Source: an uncultured Veillonella sp. (lineage in GTDB: Bacteria > Bacillota > Negativicutes > Veillonellales > Veillonellaceae). Taken from it: 16,312 nucleotides of DNA. A program made the position numbers and the translations under genes. The stretch lies in assembly GCA_900544365.1 (NCBI GenBank), contig UQVF01000046.1, positions 1 to 16,312 on the forward strand, read 5' to 3'. Positions within the stretch are counted from its first letter, which is position 1, and the number at the start of each line of letters is the position of its first letter. Under the pieces are notes generated by a model. The model did not search any database, had not been told where the DNA came from, and saw only the letters and a list, made by a program, of their open reading frames with translations. Positions 1-6,457 of this stretch are shown here, piece after piece.

Positions 1-2
1 TC

Positions 3-395
3 ATAGAAGTAGATTTTATAAATAATAATAAAAAATATGGTGATGACATAAAATTAAAATACAGAGCTAAAGAAATAGTTATTCCTTATATGGATAATAT
101 GGATAGGGATACAACTATAAAATATTTCAACGAAATGATGAAGGAAGATTTTGAAATAAGATGGTTTGTTGAAAGCCTTGGTAATGATACTTTAGCATTT
201 TGCATTTTACCAAATACTTTATGGAATAGTTTAGAAAATGAGTTTAGTAAAGAGGTTATAGATTATTATTTTATGACAATTAGCTTGGAATCTGCGATGT
301 TTGATTTGGATGTTGATTCGGTTTTTGATTTGATTTCACTTAGAAAAGATAATAACAAAGTACCTTTTGTAGAATTGATAAAAAGAATAAAGTAG
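3..395 (+). CDS. Hypothetical protein, 5'-truncated by the window edge
   Basis: The frame is open from the first complete codon at position 3 to the TAA at 393-395, giving the last 130 residues of a protein that begins before the window. The ATG at 90 is therefore probably internal, not a start: the upstream codons read as plausible protein (…YGDDIKLKYRAKEIVIPY…) and no ribosome-binding site precedes it. The visible part is acidic, rich in Asp, Glu, Asn, Phe and Ile, has no membrane segment, and ends in a basic patch (ELIKRIK). I do not recognise a family. Its small size, acidity, high AT content and position beside broken frames resemble orphan immunity-type genes found downstream of large toxin or adhesin genes, but that is a guess from context. 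Base composition is clearly more AT-rich than the core genes from rplS onward. Confidence 0.6.
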   Translation: MEVDFINNNKKYGDDIKLKYRAKEIVIPYMDNMDRDTTIKYFNEMMKEDFEIRWFVESLGNDTLAFCILPNTLWNSLENEFSKEVIDYYFMTISLESAMFDLDVDSVFDLISLRKDNNKVPFVELIKRIK

Positions 396-449
396 ACGCT
401 TTTTCATGATTGGGAAATTTAATTTATAATCTTAGTTTGTGAAGATATA

Positions 450-770
450 ATGATGGATTCTTATATGATACTTAAACAAATAAAACAAAGACTTAAAGAT
501 TTAAGTAAAAGTGAGTACGAAAAGATGTAAGATACCATAGTTAACTCGAAAATATTTGATGAGTTATTAGTTCAATTAAAAATTCTAATTGAAAAGTGTC
601 TTAGGGAGGATAATAATGATTTGGCTATAAAAGCTTTGGTTTTGCTTACGGATAATATAGATTGTGCAGAGGATATGAGTGCAACAGAAAAGTTTATCAC
701 CTGTTTATAAGATGAAAATCTACTTTCACAAAAAGCCTACAAGGTATTTTATGATAATCTAAATTTATGA
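450..770 (+). pseudogene. Decayed small-protein gene with two in-frame TAA stops
   Basis: Reading from the ATG at 450, the frame runs MMDSYMILKQIKQRL… to a TAA at 528-530. It continues as coherent helix-like protein (DTIVNSKIFDELLVQLK…) to a second TAA at 708-710, then to a TGA at 768-770. Read through, it would encode about 104 residues, rich in Leu, Ile, Lys and Asp, with amphipathic helical periodicity. Both stops could arise by single changes from CAA, GAA or AAA. There is no good ribosome-binding site at 450 and no credible restart codon with one after either stop. I do not recognise the family. The best reading is a disabled copy of a small accessory gene. Chance openness in AT-rich DNA is the alternative and cannot be excluded, since AT-rich sequence should be dense in stops but a frame of this size is not impossible. 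Confidence 0.4.
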
Positions 771-771
771 C

Positions 772-897
772 GCTGGACATAAACTATATGAAAGTATAGG
801 TTAAAAAATTGTCAGATATGGTTTTTGGAAAGAAAAATCGAATATCTTGCCGATTAGAGAATTTAACTTTTCATATACTAATACTACTATAGAATAG
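772..897 (+). pseudogene. Possible coding remnant in a shifted frame
   Basis: In a different frame from the preceding broken gene, codons from 772 read AGHKLYESIG, then TAA at 802-804, then KIVRYGFWKEKSNILPIREF… to a TAG at 895-897. The two tryptophan/tyrosine-containing segments look protein-like, but the stretch is short, has no start codon with a ribosome-binding site, and lies in very AT-rich DNA. It may be the frameshifted tail of the same decayed block or meaningless sequence. Together with the upstream frames it makes 396-922 a stretch without an intact gene. Confidence 0.2.
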
Positions 898-922
898 TGC
901 TTCAAATTTTATAATTTCCCTC

Positions 923-952
923 TTGCATAAAAACTTTCATTTATGATAGAAT
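923..952 (+). promoter_or_regulatory. Predicted sigma-70 type promoter of rplS
   Basis: TTGCAT at 923-928 and TAGAAT at 947-952 are separated by 18 bases. Transcription would start near 960, leaving a leader of about 70 nt before rplS. It is the best promoter-like pair between the decayed upstream block and rplS, and rplS needs its own promoter here because no ribosomal or trmD gene precedes it in the window. Confidence 0.5.
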
Positions 953-960
953 AATACTGT

Positions 961-1021
961 TAATTTGAGATGGTCCTCTGCTTATAAGGTGTAAGTAACG
1001 AACGTCTGCAAAATAGGAGGA
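961..1021 (+). promoter_or_regulatory. rplS 5' leader with possible Shine-Dalgarno sequestration
   Basis: TCCTC at 974-978 is complementary to GAGGA at 1017-1021, inside the AGGAGG ribosome-binding site (1015-1020) of rplS. TCTGC occurs twice, at 977-981 and 1005-1009, and CTTATAAG at 981-988 is self-complementary. L19 leaders are known as cis-regulatory elements in low-GC Gram-positives, but I could not match this one to the published consensus from memory. The pairing is seen directly. Any regulatory role, for example autoregulation by L19, is inference. Confidence 0.3.
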
Positions 1022-1028
1022 AAAAATC

Positions 1029-1370
1029 GTGAATATTATTGATGTATTAGAAAAAGAACAGCTTCGCTCTGACATTCCTGAGTTCCGCGCTGGTGATACT
1101 GTAAAAGTACACGTAAAAGTTGTGGAAGGTAGCCGTGAACGTATTCAGGTTTTCGAAGGTTTAGTAATCAACCGTCAAGGTGGTTCCGTTCGTGAAACTT
1201 TCACAGTTCGTCGTATCGCTTCTGGCGTTGGTGTTGAACGTGTATTCCCACTTCACAGCCCACGTCTAGCAAAAATCGAAGTAACTCGTCGCGGTATCGT
1301 TCGTCGTGCTAAATTGTACTACTTACGTAGCCTTACTGGTAAAGCTGCTCGTATTCGCGAAAAACGCTAA
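1029..1370 (+). CDS. rplS: 50S ribosomal protein L19
   Basis: Encodes L19, a 113-residue component of the large ribosomal subunit at the 30S-50S interface. Family hallmarks are visible throughout: the N-terminal helix (EKEQLRSDIPEFRAGDTV), the core KVVEGSRERIQVFEGLVI and FTVRRIASGVGVER, the HSPRLAKIEV strand and the basic C-terminus ending in the typical KLYYLR and KAARIREK blocks. The length is normal. The start is a GTG, chosen because AGGAGG at 1015-1020 sits 8 bases upstream and the protein then begins MNIID like its relatives. In many Firmicutes rplS follows rpsP-rimM-trmD; here it stands alone after AT-rich accessory DNA, with its own promoter and terminator. Codon choice is that of a highly expressed gene (many CGT and GGT codons). 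Confidence 0.98.
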   Translation: MNIIDVLEKEQLRSDIPEFRAGDTVKVHVKVVEGSRERIQVFEGLVINRQGGSVRETFTVRRIASGVGVERVFPLHSPRLAKIEVTRRGIVRRAKLYYLRSLTGKAARIREKR

Positions 1371-1378
1371 TTTAAAAG

Positions 1379-1418
1379 GGTTAGCCATGAGACGTAAGTC
1401 TATGGCTAGCCTTTTTTT
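1379..1418 (+). terminator. Intrinsic terminator after rplS
   Basis: GGTTAGCCAT (1379-1388) pairs with ATGGCTAGCC (1402-1411) with one G-U wobble, and the stem extends inward through GAC/GTC. Seven T's follow at 1412-1418. The element begins 8 bases after the rplS stop codon. Confidence 0.92.
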
Positions 1419-1463
1419 ATTTCCATAAGTGTATGATATAGAAAATAGACGAATAGGTGAAGT

Positions 1464-2357
1464 ATGAGTCAAGAAATTTTTCCCGTAGTGCAGTGGTTCC
1501 CAGGCCATATGGCAAAAGCCACTCGCATGATTAAGGAACATAAAAAGAAAGTAGATGTGGTTATCGAATTACTAGATGCACGCATTCCTCGGAGTAGTGC
1601 GAATCCAGTTATTCGCGAGTTGATAGGTGATAAGCCACATGTAGTGATTTTAAATAAATGCGATTTGGCAAATCCAAGAGCTACAAAAGAATGGATTGAA
1701 TTTTTCAAAAACGAAGGCATTCATGCCATTGCTATTGATTCCAAAAATGGAAAAGGTAATAAGCAGTTGGTGAAAACTGTAGAATCCTTAGCGCAACCAA
1801 TTATAGATAGATGGTTAAAAAAAGGTATCAAAGGTCGTACAGTGAGGACTATGATTTTAGGGATTCCTAATGTAGGTAAATCTACACTAATTAATAAACT
1901 AGCTGGATCCGCAGCAACACGTACTGCTAACAAGCCAGGTCATACACGAGGTCAACAATGGGTGAAGGTAGGTAAGAATTTGGAACTGTTGGATACGCCA
2001 GGTGTATTATGGCCTAAGTTTGAAGACCAACGGGCAGCTGCACGATTGGCAATGACAGGGGCTATTTCTGACGATGTATATGACTTAGATTCTGTTATTA
2101 AGCAGTTATTGGCATATCTAGAAGAACATGAACCGACATTATTGCATGAACGCTATAAATTGACGGAAGAAGAGCGTACATCTGTAGATACGATGTTAGA
2201 GGCTATTGGTCGTCGTCGTGGTTGTTTGGTGAGCGGTGGCGTCGTAGATTATGACAAGGTACGTCGTGTGATTTTAACCGATTACCGTAATAACAAATTG
2301 GGATATATTACCTTTGATGGCGTCGATGAGGAGCCGTACTATGTTGATGAAGAATGA
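1464..2357 (+). CDS. rbgA: Ribosome biogenesis GTPase RbgA (YlqF)
   Basis: A 297-residue circularly permuted GTPase that acts late in 50S subunit assembly, promoting incorporation of late ribosomal proteins. The order of GTPase motifs is diagnostic of the YlqF/YawG class: G4 NKCD at residues 64-67 and a G5-like DSK near 92 come first. They are followed by the P-loop GIPNVGKST (133-141), the switch region with TRGQQW (161-166) and G3 DTPGVLWP (177-184). The N-terminal WFPGHMAKA motif is typical of RbgA. A C-terminal helical domain of about 100 residues matches the RNA-binding part of the family. The start is supported by AGGTGA just upstream, although spacing is short. A TATGAT at 1432-1437 could serve as -10, but no good -35 is visible. 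It overlaps rnhB by 17 bases, the usual Firmicute pairing. Confidence 0.97.
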   Translation: MSQEIFPVVQWFPGHMAKATRMIKEHKKKVDVVIELLDARIPRSSANPVIRELIGDKPHVVILNKCDLANPRATKEWIEFFKNEGIHAIAIDSKNGKGNKQLVKTVESLAQPIIDRWLKKGIKGRTVRTMILGIPNVGKSTLINKLAGSAATRTANKPGHTRGQQWVKVGKNLELLDTPGVLWPKFEDQRAAARLAMTGAISDDVYDLDSVIKQLLAYLEEHEPTLLHERYKLTEEERTSVDTMLEAIGRRRGCLVSGGVVDYDKVRRVILTDYRNNKLGYITFDGVDEEPYYVDEE

Positions 2358-3147
2358 CTTTCACCAGTTGAAAGTAAAAGAAATTAAAGACTTATTGCAA
2401 GGAGAATGTCCTTTTGACTATGTACAATGGGCATTAGAAGATCCTCGTGAATCTGTTAAGAACGCAGCAGGTGTGTATTTGCGTAAACAAAAAAAGGTCT
2501 TAGAGGAGCAACAACGGTTAGAAGCCATGTACGCTTATGAAGATAGCTTCTATGAAGAAGGAAAATTCTTGGTAGCTGGTGTAGATGAAGTGGGGCGGGG
2601 ACCCATTGCTGGGCCAGTCACAGTGGCAGTCGTTATCTTACCACCCCATTGTAAGTTAGTAGGTTTGAATGATTCTAAAAAACTAACACCAGAAAAGCGG
2701 GATGCCTTGTTTGATCAAATCATGGAGGTAGCAGTAGCTGTACACTGTGTGTCTTATGAGGCAGAAGTCATAGATAAGCTCAATATTTATGAAGCTACAC
2801 GACAGGCTATGTATGAAGCCATACGTAATTTGCCTGTACAGGCAGAAGCTGTCTTGTCGGATGCGATGAAATTACCTGAGTTAGAGGTACCTGTAGAATC
2901 CCTGATTAAAGGTGATGCTAAAAGTGCATCCATTGCGGCAGCATCTATTGTAGCGAAAGTCACTCGGGACCGCTTCATGGAATCTATGGATGAAGAATAT
3001 CCGGGATTTGGCTTTGCTATTCATAAAGGATACTATACAGATGTGCATAAGCAGGCAATAAAAGACCTTGGCATTACTCCATTGCATCGGCATAGTTTTA
3101 AACCTATAAAATCCATTGTAGCAGGTAAGCCTGTGGAAGAAATATAA
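2341..3147 (+). CDS. rnhB: Ribonuclease HII
   Basis: RNase HII cleaves RNA in RNA-DNA hybrids and starts the removal of single ribonucleotides from DNA. With the chosen start it has 268 residues. The catalytic DEDD set is visible: Asp82 and Glu83 in GVDEVGRGPIAGP, Asp174 in LSDAMKL and Asp192 in KGDAKSASIAAASIVAK. The first 70 or so residues are a helical extension found in Firmicute RnhB proteins. The frame is open further upstream (TTG 2314, ATG 2317), but ATG 2341 has GAGGAG at 2328-2333 seven bases before it, so this start is preferred; ATG 2347 is a minor alternative. Translation is probably coupled to rbgA, which it overlaps. A strong terminator lies about 95 bases after the stop. Confidence 0.96.
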   Translation: MLMKNDFHQLKVKEIKDLLQGECPFDYVQWALEDPRESVKNAAGVYLRKQKKVLEEQQRLEAMYAYEDSFYEEGKFLVAGVDEVGRGPIAGPVTVAVVILPPHCKLVGLNDSKKLTPEKRDALFDQIMEVAVAVHCVSYEAEVIDKLNIYEATRQAMYEAIRNLPVQAEAVLSDAMKLPELEVPVESLIKGDAKSASIAAASIVAKVTRDRFMESMDEEYPGFGFAIHKGYYTDVHKQAIKDLGITPLHRHSFKPIKSIVAGKPVEEI

Positions 3148-3242
3148 ACTGTAGAGTAGAGTTTTAACCTAGTATAGGCTTACAGGTAATATCTTATCGG
3201 TCAGCTCTATTAGTTATAAATAATAGTATATCGTTTTATAAA

Positions 3243-3278
3243 AGCATTCTTATAGATGATTCTATGAGAATGCTTTTT
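3243..3278 (+). terminator. Intrinsic terminator after rnhB
   Basis: AGCATTCTTATAGA (3243-3256) and TCTATGAGAATGCT (3261-3274) form a 14-bp stem with one wobble and a TGAT loop. The T-run spans 3274-3278. It ends the rbgA-rnhB unit about 95 bases downstream of rnhB. The intervening 3148-3242 shows no gene. Confidence 0.9.
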
Positions 3279-3306
3279 GCATATCGATAATTGTATATAC
3301 ATTGTA

Positions 3307-3338
3307 ACACTCTTAGTGGAGTACACTCCTAACAGTGT
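3307..3338 (+). repeat. Imperfect stem-loop upstream of yraN
   Basis: ACACT (3307-3311), TTA (3313-3315) and GGAG (3318-3321) pair with CTCC (3326-3329), TAA (3330-3332) and AGTGT (3334-3338) around a TACA loop, with a one-base mismatch and a two-base bulge. No T-run follows, so it is not an ordinary terminator. It could be an operator or part of an RNA leader for the yraN-comM-dprA-topA-trmFO run. Confidence 0.4.
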
Positions 3339-3351
3339 GGATTGCAGGGTT

Positions 3352-3379
3352 TACATGCTTTCATAATGAAAGTAATGTA
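3352..3379 (+). repeat. Inverted repeat just upstream of the yraN ribosome-binding site
   Basis: TACAT (3352-3356) and CTTTCAT (3358-3364) are mirrored by ATGAAAG (3366-3372) and ATGTA (3375-3379), giving two matched arms of 7 and 5 bases. The axis leaves only one base of loop, so a protein-binding dyad is as likely as an RNA hairpin. It lies six bases before the AAGGAGG of yraN. I found no convincing -35/-10 pair in 3279-3390. Confidence 0.4.
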
Positions 3380-3396
3380 GAACTAAGGAGGTGCCT

Positions 3397-3753
3397 ATGA
3401 ACCACATTGAATTAGGAAGATATGGAGAAGATCTAGCTACAAAGTATTTAAAAAAACAAGGCTATGATGTATTGGAAAGAAATGTACGCTATCGATTTGG
3501 TGAAGTAGATGTTATCGCTAAAAAAGAAAATATACTTATTGTGATAGAGGTGAAAACGAGACGTACCCAAACCTATGGAATGCCCTGTGAGGCGGTGCAT
3601 TGGAAAAAGAAACAACACATCCGTCATGTTATATCTATGTTTTTGGCAACTCGTGATATAGAGTATGAATCTATACGATTTGATGTGATAGAAGTATATG
3701 TACCTCAAGCAGGAGATCCTGAATTACGGCATATGAAAGCATGTCATTTATAA
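3397..3753 (+). CDS. yraN: YraN family (UPF0102) predicted endonuclease
   Basis: A 118-residue member of the UPF0102/YraN family, which has a restriction-endonuclease-like fold related to archaeal Holliday-junction resolvases. Its precise role is not established. The nuclease signature is present: Glu11 in the first helix (LGRYGEDLATKYL), FGEVDVIA with Asp38, and VIEVKTRR with Glu51 and Lys53, the usual metal-binding D-ExK arrangement. The ATG at 3397 is chosen over the GTG at 3391 because AAGGAGG at 3385-3391 is correctly spaced for the former and overlaps the latter. It is the first gene of a tight run with comM, dprA, topA and trmFO, and comM starts 15 bases after its stop. YraN beside ComM and DprA is a recurrent bacterial arrangement and suggests a role in DNA processing, but this is inference. 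Confidence 0.9.
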   Translation: MNHIELGRYGEDLATKYLKKQGYDVLERNVRYRFGEVDVIAKKENILIVIEVKTRRTQTYGMPCEAVHWKKKQHIRHVISMFLATRDIEYESIRFDVIEVYVPQAGDPELRHMKACHL

Positions 3754-3768
3754 GATAGGAGGAGAACC

Positions 3769-5340
3769 ATGTATGCGAAAACCTATGGAGTATGTGTAAG
3801 CGGTATTGATGGCTATGTGGTGACCGTAGAAGTAGATATTAGCCCAGGTTTACCAAGTTTTGATATTGTTGGCTTACCAGCTACCTCTGTGAAAGAGGCA
3901 AAAGAGAGAGTCCGATCGGCTATCAAGAATGGTGGTTATGAGTTTCCTATGAAACGAATCGTGGTCAATCTAGCACCAGCACATATTCGAAAAGATGGAT
4001 CATCTTTAGATTTAGCCATAGCCATGGGAATTTTAACGGCCCAACAGGAAGGTAAACATAAGAAAAAGCAGTCTATACAATGGAATCACCATGTATTCAT
4101 AGGAGAATTATCTTTGGATGGTTCCTTGCAACCTGTAATGGGGATGTTATCCATGGTGATGGGGGTAACAAATCACGAGTTAGGGAATGACCATGGTTGT
4201 ACTCCTATGGTAGAAGATATTATTGTACCGCTAGGAAATCACGACGAGGCGACTAGTGGTTCCTCTATGCCAGTGTATGGTTTATCTACTCTATCTGAAG
4301 TTGTGGAAATAGTAGAGCATCCTGAAAAGAAAGAAAAGCTGTGTGTACAGGTACCGATTGTACCGTCAAAATATAGGTTGGAAATACTAGATTTACAAGA
4401 TGTAAAAGGACAAGTGATGGCAAAGAGAGCCTTAGAAATAGCAGCAGCGGGTGGGCATCATTTGCTGATGACAGGACCTCCCGGGTCGGGAAAGACTATG
4501 TTAGCTAAGCGATTGCCTTTTTTATTGCCACCTCTTTCAAGGGAGGAACAACTAGAGGTAAGCCGTATATACAGTGTGATGGGTTTATTAAAAAGTGGTC
4601 GATTAATGGAACACCGACCGTTTCGGAGTCCTCATCATACAAGCACCTTAGTGGCCATGGCAGGAGGGGGACAACCACCGAAACCAGGGGAGATTACGTT
4701 GGCTCATAAGGGTGTTTTATTTTTGGATGAAGCTCCAGAATTTCGTAGACCTGTTATAGAGGTATTGCGACAACCTTTAGAAGAACGACAAGTACATATT
4801 GCACGAATTGGCATGGCAACGACCTATCCCAGTGATTGCATTGTTGTCATGGCTATGAATCCATGTCCATGTGGATGGTTTGGAACGGAAGAGGATCATC
4901 GATGCACATGTACAGCCACACAAATTCAAAAATATCAACGAGTGTTATCAGGTCCTATCTTAGATAGAATGGATCTAGTAGTTCCCGTTGAACGACCTAC
5001 GTTAACAGAGATATATGCACCTAAGGATGAAGTTAGCACAGAGAAAATACAAAAACGGGTCATCCGTGCTAGAGTTATGCAAATGGAAAGATACAAGGGG
5101 ACGAATATCAGCGTGAACTCACATTTAAGTCATAGTGATATTGAAACCTATGCGAAACTTTCTGAGCCAGCTAAGGATTTACTAGATTCAGCTTTTACCA
5201 CATTGCATTTAAGTTTACGTAGCTATGACCGCATCATCAAAGTAGCAAGAACGATTGCTGATTTAGCAGAATCTGAAGAGATTTTGACAGAGCATGTGGC
5301 AGAGGCCTTAAGTTATCGCCAAGTACAGGAGGGATTGTAA
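3769..5340 (+). CDS. comM: YifB/ComM family Mg-chelatase-like AAA+ ATPase
   Basis: A 523-residue ComM-type protein. In Vibrio cholerae ComM is a hexameric helicase that promotes branch migration during integration of transforming DNA. Visible parts are an N-terminal ChlI-type domain (GIDGYVVTVEVDISPGLP, then FDIVGLP and VKEAKERVRSAI), Walker A GPPGSGKT (236-243), and Walker B VLFLDEAPEF with Asp320-Glu321. NPCPCG (364-369) with a second Cys pair at 379 and 381 looks like a small metal site, and SGPILDRMD (394-402) carries the arginine-finger region. A C-terminal Mg-chelatase lid domain ends the protein with the family's SYRSY-like block varied to LSLRSYDRIIKVARTIADL. The segment 91-165 is somewhat longer and less conserved than I expect. 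AGGAGG at 3757-3762 sets the start. The stop is directly followed by the dprA ATG. Confidence 0.95.
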   Translation: MYAKTYGVCVSGIDGYVVTVEVDISPGLPSFDIVGLPATSVKEAKERVRSAIKNGGYEFPMKRIVVNLAPAHIRKDGSSLDLAIAMGILTAQQEGKHKKKQSIQWNHHVFIGELSLDGSLQPVMGMLSMVMGVTNHELGNDHGCTPMVEDIIVPLGNHDEATSGSSMPVYGLSTLSEVVEIVEHPEKKEKLCVQVPIVPSKYRLEILDLQDVKGQVMAKRALEIAAAGGHHLLMTGPPGSGKTMLAKRLPFLLPPLSREEQLEVSRIYSVMGLLKSGRLMEHRPFRSPHHTSTLVAMAGGGQPPKPGEITLAHKGVLFLDEAPEFRRPVIEVLRQPLEERQVHIARIGMATTYPSDCIVVMAMNPCPCGWFGTEEDHRCTCTATQIQKYQRVLSGPILDRMDLVVPVERPTLTEIYAPKDEVSTEKIQKRVIRARVMQMERYKGTNISVNSHLSHSDIETYAKLSEPAKDLLDSAFTTLHLSLRSYDRIIKVARTIADLAESEEILTEHVAEALSYRQVQEGL

Positions 5341-6444
5341 ATGAAAGATGAAATCTATGCGAGTGCTCTCCAACATGTGGTAGGGTTAGGTAATGCTAGT
5401 TTAGGTAATTTATTTACTTATTACGAAAGCGCAAAGGAAGCTTGGCACCATGTGTTACATCATAGTGTAGAACCATCGTTAGGTTGTAAATATGAATTGT
5501 TTGATGAAATTCATCGCCCTATTAATGAAAGCTTTTTATTACAATTAGAAGAAGATTTAGAGCGTTTTCATATGCATGTGATTACTTGGGAATCTCCTTA
5601 CTATCCTAAATCGTTACTAGAGATTTATAATAGTCCCCGAGTGTTGTATGGGCGTGGAAATATAGAAGTGTTGCAGCATATGGATCGTTCGTTAGCAATG
5701 GTAGGCGCTAGAAAGTGCTCTTCTTATGGTGTACAAGTAGCCAGATACTTTGGTCGTGCTTTATCTAATTTAGGTATTATTGTTGTTAGTGGCGGCGCTA
5801 TGGGAATCGATCGTGCTAGCCATGAAGGAGCTTTGCAAGGACACACTCCAACGATTGCCGTTATGGGTTGTGGTTTAAATGTAACTTATCCAAGAACAAA
5901 TCGGAATTTATTTTTAGAAATTTTAGAAAAAGATGGATTACTACTATCTGAATATGGACCGCATATGCAAGCTAAGAGCCATCACTTTCCTTCTCGAAAT
6001 CGAATTATTAGTGGTATGACGAGAGGCACCATTGTTGTGGAGGCAAAAGCTAGTAGTGGTTCTTTGATTACTGCTGATATGGCGATAAATGAAGGAAGAG
6101 ATGTGTTTACCATACCTGGGAATGTATTGACACATACTTGTGATGGAAATCATTGGCTCATTCAGCAAGGGGCTACTGTCTTAACAGATCCTGAACAAGT
6201 ATTGCATGAATATGGTTGGCAAAAAGTCGCAAAGTATAGTAACATGAATAGTGAAAAAGTAAACACAGTGAATGAAGAGGAACAACGTGTCCTAGAGGCT
6301 ATGAATCCTGGTGGAAATACAACGATTGAAGAATTAGTACATACTACTCAATTGTCTTTAACAAATCTTCATACATTGCTGTTACAATTAGAACTAAAAC
6401 AAATGATTACACATACCTCTCAGGGGTACGTACTACATACTTAG
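5341..6444 (+). CDS. dprA: DNA-processing protein DprA
   Basis: DprA (Smf) binds incoming single-stranded DNA during natural transformation and loads RecA on it. The 367-residue protein shows an N-terminal helix-hairpin-type region (LQHVVGLGNASLG) and then the Rossmann core. The core carries MVGARKCSSYG (120-130), SGGAMGID (150-157), AVMGCGLNVTYP, HHFPSRNRIISG (214-225), EAKASSGSLITA (234-245) and IPGN (259-262 region). A C-terminal winged-helix domain follows from about residue 300. Start and spacing are unambiguous: the ATG abuts the comM stop codon and AGGAGGG at 5327-5333, inside the comM coding end, lies seven bases upstream, so translation is probably coupled. The gene sits between comM and topA, joining transformation functions with topology in one transcription unit. 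All expected motifs are intact, so the cell is plausibly competent. Confidence 0.96.
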   Translation: MKDEIYASALQHVVGLGNASLGNLFTYYESAKEAWHHVLHHSVEPSLGCKYELFDEIHRPINESFLLQLEEDLERFHMHVITWESPYYPKSLLEIYNSPRVLYGRGNIEVLQHMDRSLAMVGARKCSSYGVQVARYFGRALSNLGIIVVSGGAMGIDRASHEGALQGHTPTIAVMGCGLNVTYPRTNRNLFLEILEKDGLLLSEYGPHMQAKSHHFPSRNRIISGMTRGTIVVEAKASSGSLITADMAINEGRDVFTIPGNVLTHTCDGNHWLIQQGATVLTDPEQVLHEYGWQKVAKYSNMNSEKVNTVNEEEQRVLEAMNPGGNTTIEELVHTTQLSLTNLHTLLLQLELKQMITHTSQGYVLHT

Positions 6445-6457
6445 AGGAGGAAGATTT

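Noticed and set aside
90..395. Complete 101-residue gene starting at ATG 90
   Set aside because: The frame is open back to the window edge with plausible coding sequence and no ribosome-binding site precedes ATG 90, so it is treated as a truncated longer gene.
450..770. Programmed stop-codon readthrough or recoding at the two TAA codons
   Set aside because: No selenocysteine-type or pseudoknot signal is visible, TAA is the least likely readthrough codon, and the surrounding decay favours a pseudogene.
1429..1441. rbgA promoter around TATGAT 1432-1437
   Set aside because: The -10 is fair but the -35 would fall inside the rplS terminator and does not resemble the consensus, so it was not listed as a feature.
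2314..2340. Longer rnhB start at TTG 2314 or ATG 2317
   Set aside because: ATG 2341 has GAGGAG seven bases upstream; the longer starts lack one and would add residues that simply overlap the rbgA end.
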